Positions 1 through 12,307 of a stretch of 64,000 nt of DNA are shown one piece after another. Made by a program: the position numbers and the translations under genes. Each line of letters opens with the position of its first letter. The stretch's first letter is position 1. A model generated the notes under the pieces. That model was not told the origin of the DNA and did no database searches. It worked only from the letters and a program-made list of their open reading frames with translations. The DNA comes from Hypomesus transpacificus (taxonomy: Eukaryota; Chordata; Actinopteri; Osmeriformes; Osmeridae). Where the stretch lies: positions 4,014,932-4,078,931 of the forward strand of contig NC_061068.1 of the NCBI RefSeq assembly GCF_021917145.1, given 5' to 3'.

Positions 1-391
1 GACGCAACCATCTTGTTCTAAAAAAGTTAACGGTTCTTTGTGTTAGTTCTTTGTGATAGCTATTTTCCTTTTATATGCCTGTATGTAATTGTATTCCATG
101 GAAAACAAATAAAGTGGTTGTTGACGTTGTGGTGACGATCTATGGGGATCGCAGGATGTTAGGGAATATTATGTCTGCTTTCATCACTTTGCTTGAGGTG
201 GTTGGAGGTGGGGCCGTTCTCTTTACTTCCTCAATCCATCCCCATCTCGGTAACTAACGTTATGTTCTCGAGCTTGTTTATACTGACTAGTCCACATCAC
301 CCAGCTCCACAGAGCAGAGGCGACGGATTATTTCCTCACATTTTCTTCCAAAAATAGACATTTATTGGTGGAAGACTATTTACTGTTTGAT
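1..391 (+). promoter_or_regulatory. cers5: cers5 upstream region and 5' UTR
   Basis: This is the sequence upstream of the cers5 initiation codon at 392. No coding exon of another gene was recognised here. A short in-frame upstream extension of the exon 1 reading frame begins at 365, but the protein family starts at the ATG at 392. The region must hold the promoter and 5' UTR by position. I did not see an unambiguous TATA box or CpG-dense core, so the exact transcription start is unknown. Confidence 0.4.
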
Positions 392-3300
392 ATGGCTGCT
401 ATTTCAGCATGGTTTTGGAACGAGAGGTTTTGGCTCCCACACAATGTAACTTGGGCGGATCTTGCAGACCCAGCGCCTGGAGTGGAGTATCCAAAAGCTG
501 GACACTTGCTCTCTGCCTTGCCGTTGGCTTTATGGATCTTTGCCGTCAGAATACTGTTTGAGAGGTATGAACTGAGTACTAGGCGAGGTTGCATGTAAAA
601 AAAAAAAAAACCTACTAACATGGTTTGGGTAAATCCAGTTTTGAAGATTACACTTCCACGTGCCGTGATGACGAGTAAACTTTCACCACACAGAAAGCAC
701 CAACCATAACTTGCAGTTAGCTGTGGCCACTTGCTCTAGTACCAAACAAACGGGCTTGGGCCTCGGCATGTAAATTCAAACAACAAGCTAGATGGATGGC
801 TTACAAAATGGTCAAATAGGTTGTTGTCAATGTGACGGTGTTACAGTAACTGGAAACGTCTAGTTGTTGCTTGGACTGGAGGTTGGCAAATAGCATAGCA
901 GAAAGCTACAGTAATTAGCTAGCTATCAATCTCTCCATCAACGCAAATCACGCTCGGCTTGTCCCCATAGTTAGGTCTAGCCTAGTAGGCTGCATGCCAG
1001 CAAACAGACTTTGGTCAATTAAGTTAACGTTGCCCTTGCTACAATACCAGACTCGTGAGTTTTTGTTGTTAGGTCATTTACAGTATACATCTGTTTAACC
1101 CAGGGAGTTTATCTCAAACGGTTACAGTCTTAAGTAATAACGACTTGGGATGTTTCGTTGTTAATAACGCCTGAAAATGCTGCAGGCGCAACATAGCCTA
1201 CGTGTTGTGACTTGCCATGAAAGGCCGCTATTAGAACAAGTGTACTTTTTATAGTTCACTTTTACTCTAAAAATTCTTCAACAAAGAGTTTTAGCGAACC
1301 CACGTCTAAAGTTATAGTCATGATTCATATCACACGATGCAGTTCATCGTTTTATCTCTCTTCCCCTCCAGGCTAAGAGCCTGTGGACCACTCCTAGCGG
1401 CATTGATTGCGATTATTTCTTGGTGTTGTCTTCCTGGAATATCGAGGCCAACAGCCCATTTGGTCGTTTTGTTGTGAGATATAATGGCTCTTTGTTAAAG
1501 TGTCCATCGATCCAGGTGCTGTATCACAGACTTCCTTGAGATAATTCGACCCAAATGCAATTTTTACCTGAAAGTAGGTCAGGTTTTACCAGTGATTGAA
1601 TGACTTTGTCGAAGCTACGTGGGGAGTAACCTATAATCTTATGTGTAATGGACCATGGACGAAGGAGGTAGTGAGTAGGGGCAAAGGAGCGGAGCAATAG
1701 AGCTACAAGTTTCTCCCTGGGTTTACCCTTGTGGTGCTTTTGGGTCATTGTGACCCACCTTTTGCACCACGACGGTGGGTCAGAAAGACCCGAAGGCAGC
1801 ACACAAGGAGATCAGATACGACGGAGCTAGAGTTGTTACTTTGGAAGCGGACCTAGGTAACACAAGCTGAAGAGGGAGGGATTGTTTTTGAGGAGGATCC
1901 AGGGAGTGGGATCTAAAGGAAGATGGGGGACAATGTGAAACAGGACCAGACCTCCTGGCCCCTTCAGGCTGTGTTCCTGGATGATGTCACCACTCTGGCT
2001 TGGTCCTGCTCAGTCTGGCCCACTCATTCATTTATTCATCAGATAACACATCACACCACATCTTGTGTTCGTTCCCTTCCTGCGTGTCTCTGCAGCCCCA
2101 ACCCACGACGTCTGTTTGTCTTGGTTTCTGTGTTTTTCTTCTGTCTTTCACACACACACGCACTCATTTAAAGTAGGGTTTGTGGTACCTGGTATGGAAA
2201 TGTATAAAACTTGAAAAACCGGTCGAAACAGAATCCCGCATGACTGTCCAACCTGAGCGTTTTTTTTGTTTTTTTGTTTTTGTTCCAAGTGCTGAATAAA
2301 TGAGGGACTTTTAATGAAGATGTGTGAGTGATGTTGAACTTGGCTCTGAGTCGCTCTCCCTGGCCAACGCCTCACCTTATTCTAGGTTATCTTCATAATC
2401 TTTATTCAAGTTAAACTGCATTGTGTTCACACATGAACAGATGTGGATCTCTTCCTCCATAATCCTCTTCCGTCCTGTTTAGCACTTCTCAGACTGGTGA
2501 TAAGAAACATGGTATTGCCTCACTTTCAGAACACTACAATATCAATGACAGGCAGGACCGTGTTCAAGCCTGTAGGCCTCTTTGAGAAGGGGTGGACTCC
2601 ACTACTGACAGGCATATCTCTGGGATTATAATGAACGTTTCTGGATCCAGCCGTTTATTGACCGTTTATTACATTTAGTCTTTTAGCAGACACTCTTATC
2701 CAGAGCGACTTACAGTAAGTACAGGGACATTCCCCCCGAGGCAAGTAGGGTGAAGTGCCTTGCCCAAGGACACGTCATTTGGCTTGGCGGGGAATCGATC
2801 CGGCAACCTTCTGATTAGTAGTCCGACTTCCTCACCGCTCAGCCATCTGACTCCCTAGCATACAAATAAATGTCAAATAAATGACAACCAAATGAACTCC
2901 ATAGCTTCCATTCTACAGCCAGTATCCTAAGACAACCCACAGACCTCCTTTCTGTTTGTTAAACTACTTTGTTTCCTGCAGACACTAACTGTCACCCCTC
3001 TCAGTCCTTCATGTACAGTAGCTGAGACAGCTCAGAGCTAGCAGGGTTGCTGTCACCTAGGTGGTTGGCCTGGAAGCCTGTCTCCAGGCAGCAAGCTGTG
3101 GTTACCGAGCTGGTCAGTGACGAGGAGGGACAGGGATTTTCTGGCATGTGACATAAACATGTGTATATCAATGACTGTCTCCTCTCTCTTAGTCTCTTTA
3201 AAAAAAAAATTTTTTTCCTCTATTTTCCTAAATGAAACCCCATCGGTTTTTGTGCCTCTTTTTACGGCCTCTATTTTTTGTTTCTCACACACATAATAAT

Positions 3301-6300
3301 AGAAAATGCTATATTAAAATGAGATCAGATCAGGTATGTCATTAGAGCGACACTGTCGGTGTTTCTCCTGAGACACAGCCCTCAGGCTGGGCACGCCCTG
3401 GCTCCCCAGGGTGCACTCTCACAGGCAGTAGAATGGCTTTTCGGATGGCCTGGAGTGATGTTTATCGCACTCGCATACAGCTTGTTAAACCTCGTGTCTT
3501 AACAATGAACTATTCTCTCTTTGTCAAACGATTTTTTGCACCATCATCGTCTGTCCACATTCTTGTCATGTTTGTTTTTTGTTTTTTACTTCCTTTACAA
3601 AACAAGTAAGGCGTTTAATTATTTTCCTCATGATGAAGGAAGTGGCAGAGGCTGAGAAAGTGCATTATTTGTGGTGAGCGTCAATCCACAACACAGACAA
3701 TCCTCTCTTCTACAACGGAATTCGCACCAGTGCTTTCACTACTGTTGTGACTTCCCTCCTACTGGAACAGTGGAGCACAGCTCCACATGAGGAGAGGCCT
3801 GGCTCCCTCTCCCAATGCACTGAGGGTGTGGGGAGGCTGGACCAGTCTGTCAGACTGGGTTAGGTTGGAGTCTTTATTTATGTTGGTGGAGGTTGTTTTC
3901 ACCCAAAGGCCGGATTACCTTTCCACACATTCATAACAACAGATCCAGACCCCTATAAGTGACGTGCCTTGCTACGCACGGACACACTTTGATTAGCCCA
4001 ACAAAGTCTCTTATACTTGGTACCTGGACCTGATGCATGTGTTCTGAGATACCCTGGACATCATTCCCACACCACACTTAATATCTCCCACAGGTGTAGT
4101 GTAATGACATGCCTGTAAGGTCAATCAATATAGATCAAACATGTCCAGGGATTGAAGCTGGGTGTGTGTGGGAAAGACGCTCTACATGACAGGCCGTGTT
4201 ACAGTCAGCGAGTGGGCTCTATGGTCTTGAATATGTCTTGAGTGTTGAAAGAGAATCTGTTCTGTTGGAAGGATTGGGATGGAAGTGTGATGTGTTCTGA
4301 TGTGGCGCCTGCTTGTGGTCCTGCTTGTGGTCCTGGCAGGTTTGTCGCCAGTCCGTGTGCCCGGAGTCTTCATATCCACGCGGAGGTGTGTAGACGAGCC
4401 CAGCCTAACGCTGTCTTGGAGAAGGTTTTTACTTCCATCACTAAGGTAGCTGTCTGCCCAACTGTCCGTGCTCCATGCTCTGGTCCACCTCCTTCCTCGT
4501 GCCACAGCCCTCCTCTTTCTCTTTCTGCCTGCCCTGATCGATTGACTAATGGATTGATTGATTGATTGTTAACTTATGCTGTTCCTCCTCTACTTCCCTC
4601 TCTCCTCCACTCTCCTCCTTAACTATCCTTTTCCCTCTCCTCCACTCCTGTCTTTCTCCTCTCCTTTCTTCTTGTCTTCACTCTCTTGCCCTCCTCTCCT
4701 CATCTCCTCCTCTCCTGCCCTTCTCCCCTCCTCCCCTGTCTTCCTCCCCTGTCCTCCTCCCCTGTCCTCCTCCCCTCTCCTACCTTCCTCCCCCCCTCCC
4801 CTGTCCTCCCCTCCTCCCCCCCTCTCCTGTATTTCCATCCCCTCTGTCCGCTCCTGTCCCGGCCGTTCCACCAGAACCCTGACTTCTCCCACCTGGATGG
4901 GCTGTCCAAGCAGCTGGACTGGGAGGTGAGGAAGGTGCAGCGCTGGTTCAGGCACCGCAGGAACCAGGACAAGCCTAGCATGCTCACCAAGTTCTGCGAG
5001 AGCATGTAGGTGATGGCCCAGCACAGGCTAGAGAACACAACCATACAACCAACACAAGCGTAGAGCTTTCCCTGTCTGGGGGAGGGGGGAGGGGGCGGGG
5101 ATCAAAAATGTCTGTTGGATTATGGGTGTGTAGGATTGTAAGAGGCTGGGGTTTCTTTGTGTGAATGTGTAGGATTGAGGCGTGGGTGTGTAGAGGGGTT
5201 GGGTGTAGTGGGTGAAGGTGTGCTTGTTTACTGTTAAATAGTTCTCTGGGCCTTGTGTATCTCTGACCTTTTATCTCATGTATCTATTTAATGAATAGTA
5301 TATGTAAATGGATGCATGTAACAGTATTTTACTAGGATATTTTACTGTTGTAAGTGCATAACCAAACATTGGTTATGCCCCTTTGGGGACAATAAAGTTT
5401 CATCTTATCGAACTGTTACTCTGTCATTGACTTCTAGGTGGAGGCTCATGTTTTATCTCTGCATATTTACTTATGGAATCCACTTTCTGTGGCAGGTGAG
5501 CTGAAATCTGTATGTGGTACATCTGTTATGTGTGTGTGAACAGTAGCTTACTTCAGAGTTGACATTGCGTGTGTGTGTGTTCTTCCATAGACACCATGGA
5601 TGTGGGACACACGCCACTGTTGGTACAACTACCCTTATCAGGTGAGACGGCTCATCTGTCACTTCGCTTTCCTCTTTGTTTAACCAGGGAAGTCATTCTG
5701 AAATAGACCCAGTACATACTGGGCCCAGGTTTAGAAAACAGCCGTACATAACTTTACATTGATTTACATAACTTTACACAGAAATGAAAATATCTCCATG
5801 ACTAATGACTGCCAAAGAACAACCAAATAAAGTGTTCATTCATTACGTGTGGGAATATATTTGCCATAATTTTCTTGTAACAGTGGGTAACCCTGTACTC
5901 CCCCTTGATATCTCCCCCTCTGACCTCCCCCTGGCCTGGCCTCTCCCCTGATCCCCCTGACCTCTCCCCTGACCTCTCCTCCCCCTCCCCTCTCCTCCCC
6001 CTGGTTCCTCCTGACCTCTCCCCTGACCTCTCATCCCCTCTCCTCCCTCTGGCCTCTCCTCCCCTCTCCTCCTCCTGGCCTCTCCTCCCCTCTCCTCCCC
6101 CTGGCTCCTCCTGGCCCCTCTCCTCCCCCTGGTTCCTCCTGACCTCTCCCCTGACCTCTGATCCCCTCTCCTCCCTCTGGCCTCTCCTCCCCCTGGCCTC
6201 TCCTCCTCTCTCCTCCCCCTGGCTCCTCCTCCCCTCTCCTCCCCCTGGCTCCTCCTCCCCTCTCCCCCCCCTGGCTCCTCCTGGCCCCTCTCCTCCTCTC

Positions 6301-8148
6301 TCCTCCCCCTGGCCTCTCCTCCCCTCTCCTCCCCTCTCCTCCCCCTGGCCTCTCCCCTCTCCTCCCCCTGGCCTCTCCTCCCCTCTCCTCCCCCTGGCCT
6401 CTCCTCCTCTCTCCTCCCCCTGGCCTCTCCTCCCCTCTCCTCCCCCTGGCCTCTCCCCTCTCCTCCCCCTGGCCTCTCCTCCCCCTGGCTCCTCCTGGCC
6501 TCTCCTCCCCTCTCCTCCCTCTGGCCTCTCCTCCCCCTGGCTCCTCCTGGCCTCTCCTCTCTCCTCCCCCTGGCCTCTCCTCCTCTCTCCTCCTCCTGGC
6601 CTCTCCCCTCTCCTCCCCCTGGCCTCTCCTCCTCTCTCCTCCTCCTGGCCTCTCCCCTCTCCTCCCCCTGGCCTCTCCTCCTCTCTCCTCCTCCTGGCCT
6701 CTCCTCCCCTCTCCTCCCCCTGGCCTCTCCTCCTCTCTCCTCCTCCTGGCCTCTCCTCCTCTCTCCTCCTCCTGGCCTCTCCCCTCTCCTCCCCCTGGCC
6801 TCTCCTCCTCTCTCCTCCTCCTGGCCTCTCCTCCCCTCTCCTCCCCCTGGCCTCTCCTCCTCTCTCCTCCTCCTGGCCTCTCCCCTCTCCTCCCCCTGGC
6901 CTCTCCTCCTCTCTCCTCCCCCTGGCCTCTCCTCCCCTCTCCTCCCCCTGGCCTCTCCTCCTCTCTCCTCCCCCTGGCCTCTCCTCCTCTCTCCTCCTCC
7001 TGGCCTCTCCTCCTCTCTCCTCCTCCTGGCCTCTCCCCTCTCCTCCCCCTGGCCTCTCCTCCTCTCTCCTCCCCCTGGCCTCTCCTCCTCTCTCCTCCTC
7101 CTGGCCTCTCCCCTCTCCTCCCCCTGGCCTCTCCTCCCCTCTCCTCCCCCTGGCTCCTCCTGGCCTCTCTCCTCCCCCTGGCTCCTCCTGGCCCCTCTCC
7201 TCCCCCTGGCTCCGCCTGGCCTCTCCTCCCCTCTCCAGGTTCTGACTCCTGGGATGTTCTACTACTACGTGTCAGAGCTGGCCTTCTACTGGTCCCTCAT
7301 GTTCTCCCAGTTCACTGACATCAAAAGGAAGGTAAGAGAGATTTCGAAATAATGTAGGAATCAAAGGAACCGTGAGAGAAGAAAAAGAAGTACAGTGACC
7401 CAGCCCATAAGGGAATTGCCCTTTACACACTTGGCATTTCGAAACAAGGATATAGAATAGTGTCTGATTGTAATGGGGAACGCTGTAGTGATGTTATGTG
7501 AGAAACTGCAGTTACAGTGATATTTGGTACGACCTTTGTTCACAGAAGCATTTAAATCGAAGTATTGTCGGCTGTGTGCTGCGATGGTGCGAGTGAGAAA
7601 GAGAGAAAGAGAGAGAGAGCGAGAGAGACCTCAGCTTACCCCAGTCAGGCACTAGGCTGTCTAAATGGTGTTCACGTGGGTCACATGATTGAGTAAAACT
7701 CTTTCAGTATAGCAGAGCTTGGTTCCAGCCCTGGCTGGTCGCCAGTCATGTGACTCCAGGTCTGGATGGGAGACCTGTGGTCATGCAGATTCCTGGAAGC
7801 AGAAGCTGAATGGTTGTAGGTAGGACAGCTGGAGAATTTTGTCATAGTCAGAGTCTTCCTTAAGCATTTTGCTGTTTCATTTTAGATGTGAAAGAAGCAC
7901 TTGTTTAGCTGGTTGACAGGCCTAATTAGAGAATTCCTGCATTATTATATTATCTTATTTGTTGCGCAAGACAGGCAGCTAGGCTATTTAAATGACATCT
8001 GACCCTCGCTCCCAGCTGTAACTTACACGTCCTCTGTGTGTGTGTGTGTCAAGCTTCTGTTTGTGTGTGGCATTCTCTCTGTTTCTGTGTGTGTGTGTAT
8101 GTTTGTGTGTGTGTGTGAAGCTTCTGTTTGTGTGTGGGATTCTCTCTG

Positions 8149-8222
<74 letters not shown>

Positions 8223-9635
8223 TCAAGCTTCTGTTTGTGTGTGGTTGCATCTGAGGTCATTAATCTCTGACCTAGCTAATCCTTCCGTCTCCTTTGTTTG
8301 TATCTGTGGTCGTCTTTGGACGAGAAATAGGATCTCTGTAGGTCACCAATTTCCGCATTGATGGCCTGGAAGGACACCAGGAGGTCATGACAGGGTTTTC
8401 CCAGACTATCCTGAATCTAGACCTGCTAATCCAGGTGCTTGAGTAAAAGTCCAGTAAGGGATTAGGTGATGAACTAACAGCCCAGGGCCTTCTCTCTGTG
8501 TCTGCCAGGGATCACACATCTAGCAACAGTCACTCAGGGACATTGCTGTTCCACTTGTTTTGGTCAGAGGGTCCGTGACAGGAAGTGTCCCGTCCGTGAC
8601 AGGAAGTGTCCCGTGTTTATTTTCAGGATTTCCTGATCATGTTTGTCCACCACCTGGCCACCGTCAGCCTCATCAGCTTCTCCTACGCCAACAACATGCT
8701 GCGGGTGGGCAGCCTGGTCATGTGTGTCCACGACTCCTCGGACATCCTGCTGGAGGTAAGAGGGGGCGGGGGGGGGATGGGGATGGACCTGTAGGGACCC
8801 AGAGGTGTCTAGATTCTATCTCCGCTGGCTATCATATCGGTGTGTGGGAACAGTTGCGACACATTTGCATTTGAATAGACTTTCAGTTTTCCCTCTGCCC
8901 GCGCAGTTGACTGTAAACTTGGGGAAATAGCTGCATGAGTTTACCGTAAACTCTGACTCCTCTTTACTCTGTCACGTCCGATTACCACAGTCAGCGTCTG
9001 TGTCCTGAGAGAAAGATTGAGAAAGAAAATCACTTCAGTGACGTTAACACCCTGTGTTGTCTTTACTTGCCTCTTGGATCTCTTTGTTTTGTAGGCTGCC
9101 AAGCTTGCCAACTACGCCAAATACCAGCGGCTCTGTGACTTCCTGTTCGTAGTGTTTGGAGTGGTGTTCTTCATCACGCGCCTCATCATCTATCCTGTGT
9201 GGTGAGTAGTTTGGAGCAGGTGTGGGTCCTAAACGGACCAGGCTGTTCTGAGGCCTGTGCAGAACGGACCACGCTGTTCTGAGGCCTGTGCAGGACGGAC
9301 CAGGCTGTTCTGAGGCCTGTGCAGAACGGACCAGGCTGTTCTGAGGCCTGTGCAGAACGGACCTTTCCGTCCATGGACATTTAGTACTCTGTCCTGAATC
9401 AGCAGTGGAACCACTCCGGCCTGAGCACCTGCTGTGAAGGAGATGTCATGTCCCGGTACTACGCCAGTCACTGTTGGGCCTCTGGTGGTCATCAGTACAG
9501 GCAGACGGAGGCTCTGCGGAGCGGAGAGGCAGACAATAGGGAGGTCCCTGAGGACCGCCGTAACCCGAGCTCCTGTATTTAGTGTCTGGGTGTGGAGATG
9601 AAGCCCAGGCTCAGGAGGAGTGTAATCCAGCCCCT

Positions 9636-9671
<36 letters not shown>

Positions 9672-11473
9672 ATGGCGAGGGTGTGGGGGACGACACTTGA
9701 CAAGGGCTTCTTCTCTGCTGACCTGACCATAGGTCCAAAATGAAGAAGCAAAGTTTACTGCCATCCCTCCATTCACTGGAGAGACATTTGTACAGCTTGT
9801 TTGAACCAGGAAAGGGGTTGAAAGTATTTAATACATCCTATATTTGCTAAATATTAATAGGGTTTCTTCTGTTGTGTATTCAGGTCACACCAGTTTAGTT
9901 TCTCATCCTAGCCAGGCTGTCACTGAAAATGGCCTTTCCCCATTCACTGGCCTGGAAACATCAAATTAAATATACATAAATATATGTGAATGAATAGTTA
10001 AACATTTTCCATTGGACCCAGAGTACAGACTGTTAGCTTATCAAGACCTTATGAGGAAAGTCTCACTGTTTAGTCCTGACCTGTTACGTCACCAAGCTGT
10101 GTCCATGGCGATGTGGAAAAAAAGGCTTGGTGCTGTGTTTGTGTGACGTGGGACTCAGCATGCTAGCTCAGCGAACAACAATGTAAAGATACAACCTGTG
10201 TACACGTGGGTCTCGTGGTCAAATTCGTATTCTGTAGTACGTGTGTGTGTGTGTATGAGGGTGTACAAGTGGTTGCGTGTCCACATGCCTACAACATACT
10301 GTATTTCTTTTCATAATCATTTATTCATTGATCTGTTCTTCCATCCATCCCGCCTGTCCCTGTTGCCATGGCAGGATCCTGAACAGCACGTTGTTTGAGA
10401 GCTGGGACATCATCGGGCCCTACCCCTCCTGGTGGCTCTTCAACTCCCTGCTGCTGGTCCTGCAGGTGCTGCACATCATCTGGTCCTACCTCATCGCACG
10501 CATCGCCATCAAAGCCATGCTGCGGGGAAAGGTGTGTGCTTCCGCCTGTCTGTCCTCCGTATGGCAGCTCACCCAGGCGCTGCGTGGAGCAGCTGCAGGG
10601 ACAGGCCTGGGCAGGACGGGCTCAGCTCTCAGCGGAACACGTCTGCATGTCATATGTGCACCCATCACAGGACAACTGATCGCCGTGTTGTTTTCGTAAA
10701 CAATGTGCTTCCCTCTCTTCTTGTCGTGCTGGAGATGTTGACGAGCTCTGGCGTCTCTCTTCGCAGAAGCAACATTTTTCTTTTCCCTCTGGGAGGAACG
10801 AGCGTCCCCTCTTCTCTCTCCACCTGTTTCTCCTCCTCTTGTTTCCCTCTGTCTGCCTGACAACATTCCTCTTTTCTCTCGCCTGTAAGTTTTTCCCCTT
10901 TCATTTCTTATCTAACTTTTGATCTATTTTCCTGCACTGCTTTCATTGATTACAATTTCCTGCATGTAAGAGGATTGTTTCCAACTCGGAAGCACCACCT
11001 TGTGGCACGTTAAAGCACGCACAGGTTAAGTCAGGGTCACAGCTACACACAGCACATGCGCCTGCGGATCAGTCGCAAAGCTTCAACATGTCAGAACCTT
11101 TTCGTCTCTCTGCTGTAGGAATGCATGTCATTTCAGGTCAACAAAACAAAGTGGTCTCTCGGTACCCAACAAAAATAAACGCCAATAGTTTGAAGATAAG
11201 ATCCCAAATCGTAACAGAAACGTATGGTAACGACAGCGTGTGCACTTGATTGGGGTTGTCTGACAGGTGTCCAAGGACGACCGCAGCGACGTGGAGAGCA
11301 GCTCAGAGGACGAAGGTGACCCGGCCAAAGAGCGCATCAAAGCCCTGTCGCTCCGGAGCAGCTTCCCTAAAGGAGAGAACGGCACCAACGGCACCAACGG
11401 CACCAACGGCACCAACGGCACCAACGGCCACTGCATCCCCCGAGCCAGAGCACACATCAGCCACACCTGCTGA
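392..11473 (+). CDS. cers5: Ceramide synthase 5 (10 coding exons, 403 aa)
   Basis: ER-membrane sphinganine N-acyltransferase that makes (dihydro)ceramide from a sphingoid base and acyl-CoA; mammalian CERS5 prefers C16. Coding exons: 392-564, 4340-4445, 4875-5005, 5438-5495, 5591-5641, 7239-7331, 8627-8755, 9095-9201, 10375-10531, 11267-11473. All junctions are GT-AG and phases close to 403 codons plus stop (human CERS5 392). Visible features: N-glycosylation sequon N18-V-T; first hydrophobic segment about 37-56; homeobox-like domain about 75-130 with WFRHRRNQ; Lag1 motif from FVHHLATV (His212-His213) through HDSSDILLE; several membrane segments; cytosolic acidic Ser-rich tail ([15 protein letters not shown]), a likely CK2 target region. 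Five tandem Asn-Gly-Thr units follow at the C-terminus. The N-terminus looks slightly CERS6-like, but the tail and linkage to cox14 and bcdin3d favour cers5. Confidence 0.93.
565..4339 (+). other. cers5: cers5 intron 1
   Basis: Long first intron (donor gtatga, acceptor ggcag). No second gene was recognised; the open frames in it are short and have no family resemblance. It holds a tRNA-derived SINE at 2668-2856. The rest looks like unique, AT-leaning intronic sequence. Confidence 0.7.
2668..2856 (-). mobile_element. tRNA-derived SINE, copy 1
   Basis: Read on the minus strand, the element starts with a tRNA-like head. An A-box-like TGGCTGAGCGG lies at 2835-2845 and a B-box-like stretch with GATCGATTCC follows. 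The body contains the block GTGAAGTGCCTTGCCCAAGG (plus-strand reading), and the distal end is TAAATGTAA. A second, diverged copy in the same orientation lies at 28978-29173. The layout is that of a fish RNA polymerase III-derived SINE. I do not assign a named family. It sits in cers5 intron 1, antisense to the gene. Confidence 0.75.
4562..4848 (+). repeat. Polypyrimidine (CCT/CTCC) tract in cers5 intron 2
   Basis: Nearly 290 bases of C and T built from variable cctcccctgtcct-type units, ending shortly before the exon 3 acceptor at 4873-4874. It is a low-complexity simple repeat. The open frames across it are an artefact of the missing purines. Confidence 0.85.
5344..5410 (+). mobile_element. 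Possible 3' end of a retroelement (interspersed repeat fragment)
   Basis: The end of this stretch, ctttggggacaataaagttt followed by catcttatc, is mirrored on the opposite strand at about 29930-29975 (gatagactttattgtcccaa). The shared block suggests two copies of one dispersed repeat 3' end. The family is not identified. Confidence 0.4.
5905..7236 (+). repeat. 1.3-kb polypyrimidine minisatellite in cers5 intron 5
   Basis: Tandem units of roughly 26 bp, consisting of ctcctcccctctcctccccc followed by tggc-type spacers, with many unit variants. It runs directly into the exon 6 acceptor (ctctccag, exon from 7239). The strand is almost purine-free apart from the regular GG, so it could form triplex DNA. 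Stop codons are absent in one frame, giving a spurious open frame of about 446 codons. Confidence 0.9.
8032..8222 (+). repeat. (TG)n microsatellite with duplicated flank
   Basis: Long TG runs (for example 8153-8220) separated by near-identical blocks reading agcttctgtttgtgtgtgg and ttctctctgtttctgtg. The blocks occur three times, so the locus grew by block duplication as well as dinucleotide slippage. It lies within cers5 intron 6. Confidence 0.9.
9233..9363 (+). repeat. 31-bp tandem repeat in cers5 intron 8
   Basis: About 4.2 copies of a 31-bp unit whose core is ggctgttctgaggcctgtgc, joined by agaacggacca. Copies differ by single bases (accacg, aggacgg). It starts about 30 bp after the exon 8 donor at 9202. 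It is a noncoding minisatellite. Confidence 0.9.
11375..11430 (+). repeat. cers5: In-frame 9-bp coding repeat (Asn-Gly-Thr)n in cers5
   Basis: Five tandem copies of aacggcacc in the last coding exon, encoding [13 protein letters not shown] sequence just before the C-terminal residues. The repeat is in frame, so length changes would alter the tail without a frameshift. NGT is formally a glycosylation sequon, but this tail is cytosolic in ceramide synthases, so modification is not expected. Confidence 0.9.
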
Positions 11474-12235
11474 CACAGGCGGGCCCAGCTGGAGGCAGGC
11501 CCGCTCCGTCCAGACCCCCCCCTCCTCCTCCAGAGATGCACTGTGCAGTATCTATCTCTGTCCTCATGAGATTCCCCTGTTCCTGCTTCCTGGCTGAACT
11601 TGAAAGGTTCCTAGCCTTGTTCTTATCTCCACTACACAGCACTTTCCCAACTTACTGACGGGCCGCAAGAGAGTGGACACAATTGTTTGTTTTTTTGTGG
11701 ACATTAATTGGGATGTAAGAGACACTAATGTGGAAGTTGCCTCACCAAGTTCAAGAAAATATTCAGTCAAAATATTTTCTATGATTCAGTTGTGGATGGA
11801 CAGGTCTGTCAGTATGTGAAATACTGAAGATGGCGAATACTGGAGATTGTTTTCTCTCCCAGTTTTATTGGTTAGACAAACTTGACTTTTACTTACTGTA
11901 TTTTTTTATATACTGATCAATAACTTTTAGTCTTGTTTTGTCAGTTGTTCTTAGAATTGTTTTCCACTACTGCTTGGAGATAATGTTTGATTGGTCATGA
12001 CTTCCTGTTCACTAATGGACTAAATCACAAAAAGATTGTTGTTGGACTACTCATAGAGACATATGTATATAATTGTTAAAGACATTTAATAACTTTAAAT
12101 TACAACCAGTTGTACATAGACAGCATTGATCCTTGCCATCCCCATCATTACAGATGGATTTGGGAGATGCGCTGAAGACATTTTCATTTCAGCAAACCGA
12201 AAAACCCAAAATAAAGCGATCATATTTAAGTCCAA
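11474..12235 (+). other. cers5: cers5 3' UTR with candidate polyadenylation signal
   Basis: AT-rich sequence after the cers5 stop codon with no further coding frame. An AATAAA hexamer on the plus strand at 12210-12215 is the best polyadenylation signal. It lies less than 100 bp from the cox14 stop codon on the other strand, so the two genes end tail-to-tail. Confidence 0.55.
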
Positions 12236-12307
12236 GAATTTTGTCCTTGATTTTTGCGATGGACAAATTTAAGGAATTAACATATCCCTTCCTGTTATGT
12301 TATAACG

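Noticed and set aside
1524..1802. A 92-codon minus-strand frame in cers5 intron 1
   Set aside because: No recognisable family, no splice context, and ordinary length for chance.
4686..5009. Ser/Pro-rich N-terminal extension of cers5 exon 3
   Set aside because: The frame is open only because the upstream intron is polypyrimidine. The acceptor at 4873-4874 and phase agreement place the exon start at 4875.
5905..7245. A 446-codon open frame rich in Ser, Pro and Leu
   Set aside because: It is the translation of a purine-poor tandem repeat in cers5 intron 5. It has no domain, its composition is that of the repeat unit, and it reads through the exon 6 acceptor in the wrong frame.
8036..8361. Cys/Val-rich and Thr/His-rich small proteins
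   Set aside because: They are translations of the TG microsatellite on both strands.
10277..10699. A 140-codon plus-strand frame across cers5 exon 9
   Set aside because: It contains the true exon 9 reading frame (10375-10531) but extends into both introns. Conserved GT-AG sites show the real boundaries.
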